Source: Rhizobium vallis
Lineage (GTDB): Bacteria > Pseudomonadota > Alphaproteobacteria > Rhizobiales > Rhizobiaceae
Direction: 5' to 3'
Length of the DNA: 64,000 nt
Assembly: GCF_003985155.1 (NCBI RefSeq)
Contig: NZ_ML133686.1
Location: 218,001-282,000, forward strand
The notes beneath the pieces are model-generated. The model worked only from the letters and a program-made list of their open reading frames with translations. It was not told the DNA's origin and searched no databases. This document shows positions 28,952 through 39,226 of this stretch, in pieces. Numbering within the stretch: position 1 is the first letter of the stretch; each line of letters starts with the position of its first letter. Position numbers and translations under genes: made by a program.

Positions 28952-28999
28952 ACCGCCGTCACCTTATGGTGACAGCGGGTGCGCATCGAAGCTTCGCCG

Positions 29000-30067
29000 T
29001 CAGGCCTTGTAGATCAGCCAGCTCTTGGTGAAATCTTTCTGCATGCCGTGCTCATAGAGGATGGTGCAGTTGCGCCCGGCGTTCTTGGCGCCGTAGAGTG
29101 CGATGTCGGTCTTGCTGTAGAGTTCGCCGGCATCGTCGGCGCTGGATGCCATACAGACGCCGATCGAGACGGTGACCGGGCCGTAATTCACCCGGGTGCG
29201 GGAATTCTTGAAGGGTGTCGTTTCCAGCGTGCGGCGGATGCGCTCAGCGATCGCCATCACTTCCTCCGGCGTATTGCCCTCGATGATGAGCGCGAATTCC
29301 TCGCCGCCGGCGCGGGCAACGAAGACGTCACGCCGGACATTGCTGCGGATGACGGAGGCGACGGTGGCAAGAATCTTGTCGCCGACCGGATGGCCGTAGG
29401 TGTCATTGATCTTCTTGAAATTGTCGATGTCGGCGAGCAGCAGCGCAGTCACCGGCCGCATGCCGGGACTATTGAAGACGGCGGCAAGGCGATCGTCGAA
29501 GGCGCGGCGGTTGGAAAGGCGCGTCAGCGAGTCGGTGTTGGCGATGCGCTTGTATTCGTCGAGTTCCTTGCGGACCTGATCCATCTCCTGCGAGCGCTGA
29601 ACGACGTCTTCGACGGTGCGTTCGCCATGCGCCATGGTGTCGCCGGTCGCCTGACTCAGGAGCTCGATGGCGTTTTCGATCAGTTCGACGCTGGCATTGC
29701 TCTTGGAGGTGATGCGCTTGTGGGTCTCGCCGAGCAGCCTGGTATAGCTTTCGAGCGAGCTCTGTTCCTGTTTCAGGATCCGCAGCAATCCGTCGAGTTC
29801 CCCTGATATGCGCGTGTGGGCGTCATCGAAGACGCGGGCAGGGCTAGTGGTGAAATATTGCGCGCCGAGCGCGTCGAGTTCGGCCTGCGTCGCCTGGCTG
29901 CCGAGGGCGGCAAGCTCGCGGGTCAACGCCGGATTGGAGCCGATATAGGCTTCGTAGAAGAGTTCGTAATTGCGGGGTATCGGCGCAACGCCCATCGAAC
30001 GCATGGCATAGGTGATTTGGCCCGCTACGTCTGGAACCTGCACCTTGGGCGCGACAGCCGTATTCAT
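29000..30067 (-). CDS. Diguanylate cyclase (GGDEF domain)
   Basis: A 355-residue cytoplasmic protein making cyclic di-GMP from two GTP. The C-terminal GGDEF domain (about 180-340) has the active motif RAGGEEF; DIDNFKKINDTYGH carries the metal-binding Asp. An RxxD-type I-site is not evident, though VFVAR precedes the active loop. The N-terminal 170 residues are largely helical, with a predicted coiled coil (VVQRSQEMDQVRKELDEYKR), and start with PRNYELFYEAYIG. That wording is common in rhizobial GGDEF proteins and has no named sensory fold. No membrane segment is present. It is transcribed alone. Confidence 0.93.
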   Translation of the reverse strand: MNTAVAPKVQVPDVAGQITYAMRSMGVAPIPRNYELFYEAYIGSNPALTRELAALGSQATQAELDALGAQYFTTSPARVFDDAHTRISGELDGLLRILKQEQSSLESYTRLLGETHKRITSKSNASVELIENAIELLSQATGDTMAHGERTVEDVVQRSQEMDQVRKELDEYKRIANTDSLTRLSNRRAFDDRLAAVFNSPGMRPVTALLLADIDNFKKINDTYGHPVGDKILATVASVIRSNVRRDVFVARAGGEEFALIIEGNTPEEVMAIAERIRRTLETTPFKNSRTRVNYGPVTVSIGVCMASSADDAGELYSKTDIALYGAKNAGRNCTILYEHGMQKDFTKSWLIYKA

Positions 30068-30615
30068 CCGGCGAACTCCTCATATATTCGAAGGCGATAA
30101 TTTATTTGTTAGCTTAAATTTCTTGGGAAAAGATTAAAGCGACATATACCAAAGATTACATACGACAACTTCCAAACGGGCCAATACTTCGATCAGGCCT
30201 ATGATTTTGCATCAGAAAATGTATCTTCTGCGGGACAATGCATGCCCGTTGCACGGGAATGGTGTCAGAAAAACTTACAGTTCTTCTCGTGATTCATGAA
30301 AGCATCTCGCCATATTTCTTTCGCCATCCTCGCTTTCACCATGTTTGCCGGCGGCGCCTTACTGTCGGAACGCGCCGGGCTCTTCACCGGAGCTTTCCGC
30401 ACGGAGATCCTTGCGAGGGTCGATGACGGGGATGTGGTGAGTGCTGCGGAGATAGCGCAAGATGCCGGTCCATTGGATAGGGCGTCGGCGCGGTAGGCAG
30501 TGTGCCGAAGGGGCAGGTGATCGAGAGGGCGTCACCGCCCTTGATGTTGCGACATCCCGCTCGACCCCAGCGTCCGCAGCGGGATCCTTACGAAAATCCC
30601 CCGCGCGCGCCGCAA
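30068..30615. other. 548-bp intergenic region with one doubtful ORF
   Basis: The first 230 bp are AT-rich and should hold the GGDEF promoter. An ORF at 30296-30496 (+, 66 codons) begins MKASRHISFAILAFTMFAGG, which resembles a signal peptide or membrane anchor. It has no Shine-Dalgarno and no recognised homologue, so I do not call it a gene. The segment after it shows no RNA or repeat I can identify. Confidence 0.5.
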
Positions 30616-32223
30616 TCACCCCAAATTCAATTCCTGGAAGAAATCGTTGCCCTTGTCGTCGATGACGATGAAGGCGGGGAAGTCTTCGACTTCGATCTTC
30701 CAGACCGCTTCCATGCCGAGTTCGGGATATTCGAATACCTCGACCTTGCGGATGCAGTCCTGTGCGAGGCGGGCGGCGGGGCCGCCGATCGAGCCGAGAT
30801 AAAAGCCGCCGTGTTTCTTGCAGGCCTCGCGCACTGCGCGTGAGCGGTTACCCTTGGCAAGCATCACCATCGAGCCGCCGAAGGACTGGAACTGGTCGAC
30901 GTAACTATCCATGCGGCCGGCCGTCGTCGGGCCGAAGGAGCCGGAGGCGTAACCAACAGGCGTCTTGGCGGGGCCGGCGTAGTAGACCGGGTGGTTCTTC
31001 AGGTAGTCGGGCATGCCTTCGCCGTTTTCCAGCCGTTCGCGGATCTTGGCATGGGCGAGATCGCGGGCGACGATGATGGTGCCGGTCAAGGACAGCCGTG
31101 TCTTGACCGGATGCCTGGAAAGCTCGGCAAGCACATCGGTCATCGGTCGGTTGAGGTCGATATGGACGGTCGATTCCGACAGTTTCGCCTCGTCGATCTC
31201 GGGCATGTACTTGGACGGGTCGGTCTCGAGCTGTTCGATGAAGATGCCGTCGCGGGTAATCTTGCCCTTGGCCTGGCGGTCGGCGGAACAGGAGACGCCG
31301 AGGCCGATCGGCAGCGAGGCGCCGTGGCGGGGCAGGCGGATGACGCGCACGTCGTGACAGAAATACTTGCCGCCGAACTGCGCGCCGACGCCCATCTGCT
31401 GTGTCAGCTTGTGGATTTCCTTTTCCATCTCGACGTCGCGGAAGGCGTGGCCGCTGTCGGAGCCTTCGGTCGGCAGTTCGTCGAGATAGCGGGTGGAGGC
31501 GAGCTTGACGGTTTTCAGGTTCATCTCGGCCGAGGTGCCGCCGATGACGATCGCCAGATGGTAGGGAGGACAGGCTGCCGTCCCTAACGTCAAGATCTTC
31601 TCCTTAAGGAAGTCGATCATCCGGTCATGCGTCAAAAGCGAGGGCGTGCCCTGGTAGAGAAAGGTCTTGTTGGCCGAACCGCCGCCCTTGGCAACGAAAA
31701 GGAATTCGTAGGCGTCGGTGCCTTCTTCATAGATATCGATCTGGGCCGGCAGGTTATTCCTGGTGTTCTTCTCTTCGAACATCTTGATCGGTGCAAGCTG
31801 CGAATAACGCAGGTTCTTCTTCTCATAGGCGTCCAGTACGCCGCGGGCGAGTGCTGCCGTATCGCCGCCCTCGGTCCAGACCCTGCGGCCTTTCTTGCCC
31901 ATGATGATCGCCGTGCCGGTGTCCTGGCACATGGGCAGCACGCCGCCGGCGGCGATGTTGGCATTCTTCAAGAGATCGTAGGCGACGAAGCGGTCGTTGT
32001 CCGTCGCCTCGGGATCGTCGAGGATCGAGGCGAGCTGCTTCAGATGGCCGGGGCGCAGCAGATGGTTGATGTCGGCAAAGGCGGTTTCGGCGAGCAGGCG
32101 GATGCCTTCCGGCTCGACCGTCAGGATCTCCTGGCCCTTGAACGTATCGACAGAGACATGATCGCTGCTGATCTTGCGGTAGGGGGTGGCATCCTTGCCG
32201 AGGGGGAAGAGATCGTCAGCCAT
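30616..32223 (-). CDS. Fumarate hydratase, class I ([4Fe-4S])
   Basis: A 535-residue iron-sulfur fumarase of the citric acid cycle, interconverting fumarate and malate. The fumarase alpha-domain cysteine region is [12 protein letters not shown], with a second Cys in [10 protein letters not shown] and a third in [10 protein letters not shown]. The beta-domain signature is [15 protein letters not shown] near the C-terminus. Full length, fused alpha and beta domains as in FumA/FumB. A class II fumarase gene lies about 1.5 kb away on the same strand, so both enzyme types sit side by side. Class I enzymes are oxygen-labile; the pair may serve low- and high-oxygen conditions, which is inference. 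Confidence 0.94.
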   Translation of the reverse strand: MADDLFPLGKDATPYRKISSDHVSVDTFKGQEILTVEPEGIRLLAETAFADINHLLRPGHLKQLASILDDPEATDNDRFVAYDLLKNANIAAGGVLPMCQDTGTAIIMGKKGRRVWTEGGDTAALARGVLDAYEKKNLRYSQLAPIKMFEEKNTRNNLPAQIDIYEEGTDAYEFLFVAKGGGSANKTFLYQGTPSLLTHDRMIDFLKEKILTLGTAACPPYHLAIVIGGTSAEMNLKTVKLASTRYLDELPTEGSDSGHAFRDVEMEKEIHKLTQQMGVGAQFGGKYFCHDVRVIRLPRHGASLPIGLGVSCSADRQAKGKITRDGIFIEQLETDPSKYMPEIDEAKLSESTVHIDLNRPMTDVLAELSRHPVKTRLSLTGTIIVARDLAHAKIRERLENGEGMPDYLKNHPVYYAGPAKTPVGYASGSFGPTTAGRMDSYVDQFQSFGGSMVMLAKGNRSRAVREACKKHGGFYLGSIGGPAARLAQDCIRKVEVFEYPELGMEAVWKIEVEDFPAFIVIDDKGNDFFQELNLG

Positions 32224-32479
32224 CGAAGTGACCTTTCTGCTGGGCGTGCGTCGCTAGATTGGAACCGGTCTAAATCCGCCGCGGAGCAAAAGCAATCGGG
32301 ATGCGGCGGACTCTGGGAGGGGTCATGTCGTGCCGCGTTTTGTAGTCGGCACGTCATGCGCGGTAAGCGAGTGAAAGAAACAACAAGATCGACATTTGCC
32401 GTGAAATGGACGACTTCAGGTTGCCTTCCATTCGGGCCAAGTTCATATTCCCGGCAGCGTTAACCTGCCGGGGCTTACA

Positions 32480-33307
32480 ATGACAAATGCAAAGCCAACT
32501 GCTGTCGACGACCTTCTCGTTTTTTTCGAACATGATTGGATTCGTGGGGATCTGCTGCGCCTCGCCAGCGATCCCGAGGGCGCGGACATGTATGCTCGCT
32601 TCGTCAATGGCGTGCGTATCGACGCAAAGCATGGGCCTGACCATGAAACGATCATAAGGGGCGAGTACGGAACCTTCAAAGTGAAACCCGACGGTCACTT
32701 CACGTACGAGCTGGACTACACGCTCGACGTGGTGAAGAATTTAGCGAAGCACGACCAGCTCATCGAGAAGCTGAGCTACAAGATGTCCGATGGCTCAGGC
32801 GGCACGGACCTCGGCGTGCTCACCCTTGCGATCGATGGCGTCAACGAAGGCGAAAAATACCATGAAGTCCTGGATTTCGACGATATGGGCGTCTTATCGA
32901 GGGCGGATAATTTCTCGCTGCCCAATTACCGGGGCTTTGCGCTTGCCGTGAACGGCAGCCATGACGTGACGCTTCTGAACGGCTTCGTCTATGATACCAT
33001 CCCCGGCGTCGACGCCATAACCGAGGATGGCTTCAGCGATACCGTTCTGGCCCCGGCTTCGACGCCCGTGACCTTGAAATTGCTCGATGGCAGCGAGTTC
33101 ACCTTTCAGAGCGTTTCGATCGCCGAATTGTCGGCGTCGTCGTTTCACTTGACGCTGACCGCCTTGAACGACGGGCAGATCGTCTATCAGCAGGAGCTTG
33201 AGGTCACCGGCCCCAATCTCGAGGTCAATCTCGAAGACATCGAAGAAATCCGTTTCGATTTCATGGGCAATTCGGTGGTGATGGACAATTTCTCGCTGTT
33301 GGTTTGA
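32480..33307 (+). CDS. VCBS/cadherin-like domain protein, possibly exported
   Basis: A 275-residue acidic protein. Residues about 12-125 match a VCBS-type repeat: GEYGTFKVKPDGHFTYELDY, LSYKMSDGSGG, then DLGVLTLAIDGVNEGE. The C-terminal half is beta-rich (DFDDMGVLS, FVYDTIPG, DNFSLLV) and resembles no family I can name. Such domains bind calcium in surface adhesins, including rhizobial Rap-type proteins. There is no N-terminal signal peptide, so if exported it would use a type I system; no GGxGxD nonapeptides are visible. ATG 32480 has a weak RBS. It stands alone between two fumarase genes. Confidence 0.65.
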   Translation: MTNAKPTAVDDLLVFFEHDWIRGDLLRLASDPEGADMYARFVNGVRIDAKHGPDHETIIRGEYGTFKVKPDGHFTYELDYTLDVVKNLAKHDQLIEKLSYKMSDGSGGTDLGVLTLAIDGVNEGEKYHEVLDFDDMGVLSRADNFSLPNYRGFALAVNGSHDVTLLNGFVYDTIPGVDAITEDGFSDTVLAPASTPVTLKLLDGSEFTFQSVSIAELSASSFHLTLTALNDGQIVYQQELEVTGPNLEVNLEDIEEIRFDFMGNSVVMDNFSLLV

Positions 33308-33408
33308 GGCTTTACGCGCCCTCAGTTCAGCCCGAGCCGGCATTGTGGCTTCACTGCCGGATAGCAATTCCTGACACGGGGCGTCCGCGCCCTGATTGGC
33401 TCCTCCCG

Positions 33409-33523
33409 CCAACCCTACACTCCGTCATGCTCGGCCCTGAGCCGAGCATCCACACCACGTCCACCAGCAGCCACGGGCAGGGATCCTCGGGACGAGCCCG
33501 AGGGTGACGGAGAGTGGGGTTGG
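33409..33523. repeat. Composite inverted-repeat element
   Basis: Outer arms of 26 bp (33409-33434 and 33498-33523) pair with 22 matches. Inside are two smaller perfect hairpins: TGCTCGGC-N5-GCCGAGCA and CCTCGGG-N5-CCCGAGG. The three-stem layout and the GTCATGCTCGG / CCCGAGGGTGAC wording look like a dispersed rhizobial intergenic repeat, but I cannot name the family. It fills part of the 375-bp gap between the VCBS-like gene and fumC; the rest holds nothing I recognise. Confidence 0.55.
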
Positions 33524-33682
33524 CGTTCCAGCCAAACTTGTCGCCGGTGCGTCAGGTGCTCCATCATGCAGGTCTTAGCCCTCTTCAGTCCTGCGACACC
33601 CTAGGGCTCAAGCCCCGAGGACAGCTGAGGGAGCAAGTTGCCGCCTCGTCCGTTCCCGAGCAATAGGAGGGGCGGACCCGGC

Positions 33683-35074
33683 CTACTTCGGCCCGATCAT
33701 CGTCTCCGGCCGCACGATCTCGTCATACTCTTCCGACGTCACGAGCCCACTGGCCAGCGCTTCTTCCTTCAGCGTTGTGCCGTTCTTGTGCGCCGTCTTG
33801 GCGATCTTGGCGGCGGCGTCGTAGCCGATCTTCGGGGCAAGCGCGGTCACCAGCATCAGCGAGCGTTCGAGGCCGGCCTTGATGTTGTCCTCGCGCGCCT
33901 CGATGCCGACGACGCAATTGTCGGTGAAGGAGACGGCGGCATCGGCGAGCAGCTGCACCGACTGCAGGAAGTTGTAGGCCATCATCGGATTGTAGACGTT
34001 AAGCTCGAAATGGCCCTGGCTGTCGGCAAAGGTGAGCGCCGCATGGTTGCCGAAGATGTGGATGCAGACCTGCGTCAGCGCTTCGCACTGGGTCGGGTTG
34101 ACCTTGCCGGGCATGATCGAGGAGCCGGGCTCGTTTTCCGGCAGCGCCAGTTCGCCGAGGCCCGAGCGCGGGCCGGAGCCGAGCAGGCGGATGTCGTTGG
34201 CGATTTTGAACAGGGCGGCGGCGGCGGCATTGATCGCGCCATGGGCAAAGACCATCGAGTCATGCGAGGCGAGCGCCTCGAACTTGTTCGGCGCGGTCAC
34301 GAAGGGCATGGCGGTGATTTCAGCGATCTCTTCGGCGACCTTTTCGGCGAACCCGACCGGCGCGTTGAGGCCGGTACCGACGGCGGTGCCGCCCTGGGCG
34401 AGTTCGCAGAGGCCGGGAAGCGTCATCTCGATCCGCTTGATTGATGAGCCGACCTGGGCGGCATAACCCGAAAATTCCTGGCCCAGCGTCAGCGGCGTCG
34501 CATCCTGGGTATGGGTGCGGCCGATCTTAATGATGTGGCTGAATTCGGTGACCTTCATGTCGAGGGCGGCATGCAGGTGTTTCAGCGACGGCAGCAGGTG
34601 ATGGGCGATCCGTTCGGCGCAGGCGATGTGCATGGCTGTCGGATAAGTGTCGTTCGACGACTGGCTCATGTTGACGTGATCGTTCGGATGCACCGGCTTC
34701 TTGGAACCCATGACGCCGCCGAGCATTTCTATTGCACGATTGGAGATCACTTCATTGGCGTTCATGTTCGACTGCGTGCCCGAGCCTGTCTGCCAGACCA
34801 CCAGCGGAAAATGGTCGTCGAGCTTGCCGTCGATCACTTCCTGGGCGGCCTCGACGATGGCTTTGCCAAGGGCGGGGTCGAGCTGGCCGAGAGACATGTT
34901 GGCGCGGGCGGCGGCCTGCTTGACGATGCCGAGCGCGCGCACGATCGACAGCGGCTGCTTTTCCCAGCCGATCTTGAAGTTGCCGAGCGAACGCTCGGCC
35001 TGGGCGCCCCAATATCGGTCGGCGGCGACGTCGATCGGGCCAAAAGTATCGGTTTCGGTGCGGGTTGCGGTCAT
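33683..35074 (-). CDS. fumC: Fumarate hydratase, class II
   Basis: A 463-residue iron-independent fumarase, a homotetramer of the aspartase/fumarase superfamily. The flexible catalytic loop [16 protein letters not shown] holds the active Ser. Other conserved blocks are [13 protein letters not shown] and [15 protein letters not shown], and [18 protein letters not shown] with the catalytic-dyad His. ATG 35074 follows AGGGAAGAC. Length is standard. It is oxidant-stable, in contrast to the class I enzyme encoded 1.5 kb downstream. Confidence 0.97.
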   Translation of the reverse strand: MTATRTETDTFGPIDVAADRYWGAQAERSLGNFKIGWEKQPLSIVRALGIVKQAAARANMSLGQLDPALGKAIVEAAQEVIDGKLDDHFPLVVWQTGSGTQSNMNANEVISNRAIEMLGGVMGSKKPVHPNDHVNMSQSSNDTYPTAMHIACAERIAHHLLPSLKHLHAALDMKVTEFSHIIKIGRTHTQDATPLTLGQEFSGYAAQVGSSIKRIEMTLPGLCELAQGGTAVGTGLNAPVGFAEKVAEEIAEITAMPFVTAPNKFEALASHDSMVFAHGAINAAAAALFKIANDIRLLGSGPRSGLGELALPENEPGSSIMPGKVNPTQCEALTQVCIHIFGNHAALTFADSQGHFELNVYNPMMAYNFLQSVQLLADAAVSFTDNCVVGIEAREDNIKAGLERSLMLVTALAPKIGYDAAAKIAKTAHKNGTTLKEEALASGLVTSEEYDEIVRPETMIGPK

Positions 35075-35493
35075 GAGTTTTGTCTTCCCTTTACATGCTG
35101 TTTTCTGGCATCTTCGAAAGATGAGGTCTTATAGGTCGGAAAGCCCGACAAGAAAACCACGTGCTGCGTTCAATATTGAGAGATTTAGTCATGTTTGTGC
35201 CGGTTCGGCGGCGTGCTTTTTCGGCCACTTTCAAAATTTTATGCGCGGGCACGTTTTTGCCGCACTGGTCTGCCGGGGAAAATTCGGTAAAAAATTAACT
35301 AATAATTTCATAATTTTGTGTGAACTGCGGCGCAGCGCCGCGCAGGCTTTCCCTCACATGAAATTGTGTCCGCCGGCGCTAGCGGCGAAGGCCGGTTTCT
35401 GATGAATGGGCCGGACGCTCTTAAGCTTCGCGGATTTGAGTTTGAGCCTTGCGCTCGTGACAAGAACAGCATGACACCGGGACTGGAAGATAT
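35075..35493. other. 419-bp intergenic region, no gene recognised
   Basis: This region separates the divergent fumC and L,D-transpeptidase genes and should hold both promoters. An AT-rich patch (35273-35320) is followed by GCGGCGC-AGC-GCCGC, a short hairpin near 35328-35342. The frame antisense to the transpeptidase gene enters here but shows no protein similarity. Confidence 0.5.
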
Positions 35494-37410
35494 ATGACGT
35501 TCGTTTTGAAAAGCGCGGTATCCGCATTGGCAGTTTCCTGCGGGCTGGCAGTGATGAGTGCCGCTCCCGCGCATGCCTATACGCTGATGGATATGCTGCG
35601 CGGCGACAGGCAGCGGAGCCAGAGCACCATTTTCATGGACCAGGCGCCTGGCCGGCCGGTGCCGCGTGGCGCTGTCGGCCCCGGCGGGTCGCTCGGCGGA
35701 CTGGATCCGGAAGCGCCGCTGCCGAAGGTGAGCGGTCCGCGTTATTACACCTATAAGACGGAGACGCTGCAGTTCGTCGACACCAGCAAGTTCGCCGACC
35801 CAGCCGTCACCGGCGCGGTTGCCGATGTTTCGTCGAGCGGCGATGCCGGCGCCGAACCGGCAGTGCAGCGCCGCTTCCTGGCGCAGGCCAAGGTTCGCGC
35901 CAATGCCGACGTCGCCAAGGCGCTCGAAGCCTATTACGGCGACAGCCGCAATCCGCTCGTCTGGATCGATGGCAGCCAGATCAACGAGCGCGCCAAATCG
36001 GCGTTGGCCGCACTTGCCGATGCGGCTTCGGTCGGCCTCGATCCGGCTGACTACGCCCTGCAGGCGCCGGCGATCGATCCGGCCAATCCCGATCCCGCCG
36101 TTCGCGACCGCGCGCTGACGCAGTTCGAACTCGATCTCTCGGCCAAGGTGCTTGCCTTCGTGCAGGACACGGTGCGCGGCCGCATCGATCCGAACAAGAT
36201 TTCCGGCTATCATGACTTCCAGCGCAAGATGGTCAATCTGGCGCCGGTGCTGAAGCTTGCTCGAATGAGCCCGGATGTCGGTGCCTATCTCGCCAACCGC
36301 TCGCCCGATGGCCCGCAATTCCTGGCTTTGAAGGCCGAGCTTGCCAAGCTTCGGGCCGCCGATGGCGGCAGCGAAGAGCGAATCGTCATTTCGCTCGACC
36401 GGTCGCTGAAGCCCGGCGATAGCTCGCCCGAGATCGCCAACATCGTCAAGGCGATCGGCAAGCACGGTTCCGAGGCGCTGAAGACCGATCATGCGGCGAC
36501 GCTTTCCGGTTACACCGGCAGCAGCGACTATTCGCCCGATATCGTCTCGCTGGTCGAGGATTTCCAGAAGGAGCGCGGGCTGAAGGCCGACGGCGTCATC
36601 GGTCAGGCGACGGTGCGCGCCATGACCGGCGGCGATACCAACGCCTCGAAGATCGACAAGCTCGTCGTCGCCATGGAGCAGGCGCGTTGGCTGCCGGAAG
36701 ATCTCGGCTCGCGCTATGTCATGATCAACCAACCGGCCTTCATGGCCTACTACCACAATGACGGCAAGGAACAGCTGTCGATGCGCGTGGTGGTCGGCGG
36801 CAAGAACAACCAGACCTATTTCTTCGACGACGAGATCGAGACGGTGGAATTCAACCCGTTCTGGGGTGTGCCGCAGTCGATCATCATCAACGAGATGCTG
36901 CCGAAGCTGCGCTCGGATCCGAATTATCTCGATCAGCTCGGTTATGAAGTCGAGGTCAACGGCCATGCGGTCGCCTCATCCAGTGTCGACTGGTACGGCT
37001 CGACCGACAACGTCTCTGTGCGCCAGCCGCCGAGCAGCGACAATGCGCTCGGTGAACTGAAGATCCTATTCCCGAACAGCCATGCGATCTACATGCACGA
37101 CACGCCATCGAAGAGCTTCTTCAAGCGTGACATGCGGGCGCTCAGCCACGGCTGCGTGCGCCTTGCCGAACCGCGCGCCATGGCGGCCGCCGTGCTCGGC
37201 ACGTCCATCGACGACGTCGCCAAGCAGATCGCCACCGGCCAGAACCATGCTGTAAAGGTGCCGCAGAAGATCCCGGTTTACGTCTCCTATTTCACCGCCT
37301 GGCCGAACAAGGACGGCGTTGTGGAATATTTCGATGACGTCTACGGCCGCGACGGTTATGTCGACAAGGCTTTCGACGCGACGACCAAGGCGCGTGGCGC
37401 GCAGATCTGA
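35494..37410 (+). CDS. L,D-transpeptidase with peptidoglycan-binding domain (YcbB/LdtD type)
   Basis: A 638-residue periplasmic enzyme that cross-links peptidoglycan stems. The signal peptide covers about residues 1-28 (ending SAAPAHA). An extended N-terminal domain follows. A PG_binding_1 repeat (DYSPDIVSLVEDFQKERGL, ADGVIGQATVRAM) lies near 345-380. The YkuD catalytic domain starts near 410 and contains the signature SHGCVRLAEP with nucleophile C554. The domain order matches E. coli YcbB. Rhizobiales rely heavily on L,D-cross-links, so this is likely a core wall enzyme. A clear terminator follows. I chose the first ATG because it gives a complete signal peptide. Confidence 0.93.
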   Translation: MTFVLKSAVSALAVSCGLAVMSAAPAHAYTLMDMLRGDRQRSQSTIFMDQAPGRPVPRGAVGPGGSLGGLDPEAPLPKVSGPRYYTYKTETLQFVDTSKFADPAVTGAVADVSSSGDAGAEPAVQRRFLAQAKVRANADVAKALEAYYGDSRNPLVWIDGSQINERAKSALAALADAASVGLDPADYALQAPAIDPANPDPAVRDRALTQFELDLSAKVLAFVQDTVRGRIDPNKISGYHDFQRKMVNLAPVLKLARMSPDVGAYLANRSPDGPQFLALKAELAKLRAADGGSEERIVISLDRSLKPGDSSPEIANIVKAIGKHGSEALKTDHAATLSGYTGSSDYSPDIVSLVEDFQKERGLKADGVIGQATVRAMTGGDTNASKIDKLVVAMEQARWLPEDLGSRYVMINQPAFMAYYHNDGKEQLSMRVVVGGKNNQTYFFDDEIETVEFNPFWGVPQSIIINEMLPKLRSDPNYLDQLGYEVEVNGHAVASSSVDWYGSTDNVSVRQPPSSDNALGELKILFPNSHAIYMHDTPSKSFFKRDMRALSHGCVRLAEPRAMAAAVLGTSIDDVAKQIATGQNHAVKVPQKIPVYVSYFTAWPNKDGVVEYFDDVYGRDGYVDKAFDATTKARGAQI

Positions 37411-37435
37411 TATCGGATTTGATGGTTTATGCGGA

Positions 37436-37466
37436 CGGGCGGTCTTTGGGCCGCCCGTTTTGTTTT
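37436..37466 (+). terminator. Rho-independent terminator after the L,D-transpeptidase gene
   Basis: Stem CGGGCGG / CCGCCCG with an 8-base loop, followed by TTTTGTTTT. It begins 25 bp past the stop codon and separates this gene from the convergent phosphatase gene. Confidence 0.85.
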
Positions 37467-37540
37467 GGGCGGCGAGGACGAAACAAAGTAGAGGGGGGTG
37501 CCTCACGGAATGCCGTCAGGGGATAAGGGTCATCCTCGCC

Positions 37541-38245
37541 CTAAACAGCAACCTTGGCCGCAGAACCCTTCAGCAAACCTTCCACCAGTTCCGACGTCAA
37601 TTCATCGAAATGGGTGATGGTAATATCGGGATCGAGGCTCGAAACCGGCACGTCGGAATAGCCGAAGGGAACGGCGATCGACGGCACGCCGGCATTCCTG
37701 GCGACGGCGATGTCGTTGATGCTGTCGCCGATCATGACCGTACGGGCGATGTCGCCGCCGGCGCGCTCGACGGTGCCGGTGAGGTGGCGGGGATCGGGTT
37801 TACGCACCGGGAAAGTATCGCCACCCGTGATGGCGTCGAAATAGTTGACGAGATCGAGCTTGTCGAGCAGTCCGAGCGCAAGGCTCTCCATCTTGTTGGT
37901 GCAGACGGCCAGGCGATAGCCCGCTGATTTCAGCCTGTCCATCGCGGCGACAAGACCGGGATAGGGCTGGGTGTGGCCGGGCATGCCGGCGGAATAGTGG
38001 GCGACGAAGCGCTCGACCAGGGCCGGCAGGGCCTCGGCTTCGAGCGGATGGCCGCGCAGCCGGCAGGCGCGCTCGATCATCACGCGCGCGCCCTGCCCGA
38101 CGAGATGGGTGAGGTCGTCATAGCTGACCGGTTCGAGGCCGAGGGCTGCAATCGTGTGGTTCAGGCTCTCGACCAGGTCGGCATGCGTATCGAGAAGGGT
38201 GCCGTCGAGATCGAAGACGACGAGCGGAGCGGGGGCAGGGGTCAA
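37541..38245 (-). CDS. gph: Phosphoglycolate phosphatase (HAD family)
   Basis: A 234-residue HAD-superfamily hydrolase that removes phosphate from 2-phosphoglycolate. Motif I VFDLDGTLLDT carries the nucleophile Asp and its partner. Motif II Thr/Ser is in LAVCTNK, motif III Lys in RKPDPRHL, and motif IV VMIGDSINDI holds the metal-binding acids. The cap domain starts DTHADLVESLNHTI. The start is TTG 38245 with a weak AGAGGCAAG upstream; no ATG is in frame before motif I. It is divergent from rpiA, with three tandem palindromes in the shared promoter region. Confidence 0.92.
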   Translation of the reverse strand: MTPAPAPLVVFDLDGTLLDTHADLVESLNHTIAALGLEPVSYDDLTHLVGQGARVMIERACRLRGHPLEAEALPALVERFVAHYSAGMPGHTQPYPGLVAAMDRLKSAGYRLAVCTNKMESLALGLLDKLDLVNYFDAITGGDTFPVRKPDPRHLTGTVERAGGDIARTVMIGDSINDIAVARNAGVPSIAVPFGYSDVPVSSLDPDITITHFDELTSELVEGLLKGSAAKVAV

Positions 38246-38294
38246 GGGCTTGCCTCTTTGAGCGATTGGTCGTCTTGGCGCGGGTTATCCAGGG

Positions 38295-38350
38295 AAACAA
38301 CACGTTGTTCCCGGAAACGACAGGTCCTTTCCGGAAACGACGGGTCGTTT
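38295..38350. repeat. Three tandem palindromes with 20-bp period
   Basis: AAACAACACGTTGTT (38295), AAACGACAGGTCCTTT (38315) and AAACGACGGGTCGTTT (38335) begin exactly 20 bp apart, each preceded by a GG that follows CC or CA. The third is a perfect palindrome (AAACGAC-GG-GTCGTTT), and the others depart from symmetry by one or two bases. Two-turn spacing puts them on one face of the helix. They lie between divergent gph and rpiA and could be a regulator-binding array or a simple expanding repeat. Confidence 0.6.
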
Positions 38351-38512
38351 CTGAGGTAGGCGATCGTGCGGCGGAAAGCAACGGCTTGCGATGGCGGGGA
38401 AGGCCGCAGGCATTTGTTTCGGCTTTTCATTTTCCGTGATGATTTTGACTTTCGTTTGCCGGGCGAGCCGTGTAAACAGCACATCCAACGCAATATCAGG
38501 AGCTGGCGGCGC

Positions 38513-39211
<699 letters not shown>

Positions 39212-39226
39212 CAGGAGCATACACTC

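Noticed and set aside
30296..30496. 66-codon ORF with a signal-like start
   Set aside because: Only the N-terminus is suggestive. No RBS precedes it and the C-terminal half is not protein-like; kept as a remark within the intergenic entry.
35308..36966. 552-codon open frame on the minus strand
   Set aside because: It is antisense to the L,D-transpeptidase gene, which has a signal peptide and catalytic motif. The frame's translation has no domain character and stays open because of high GC.
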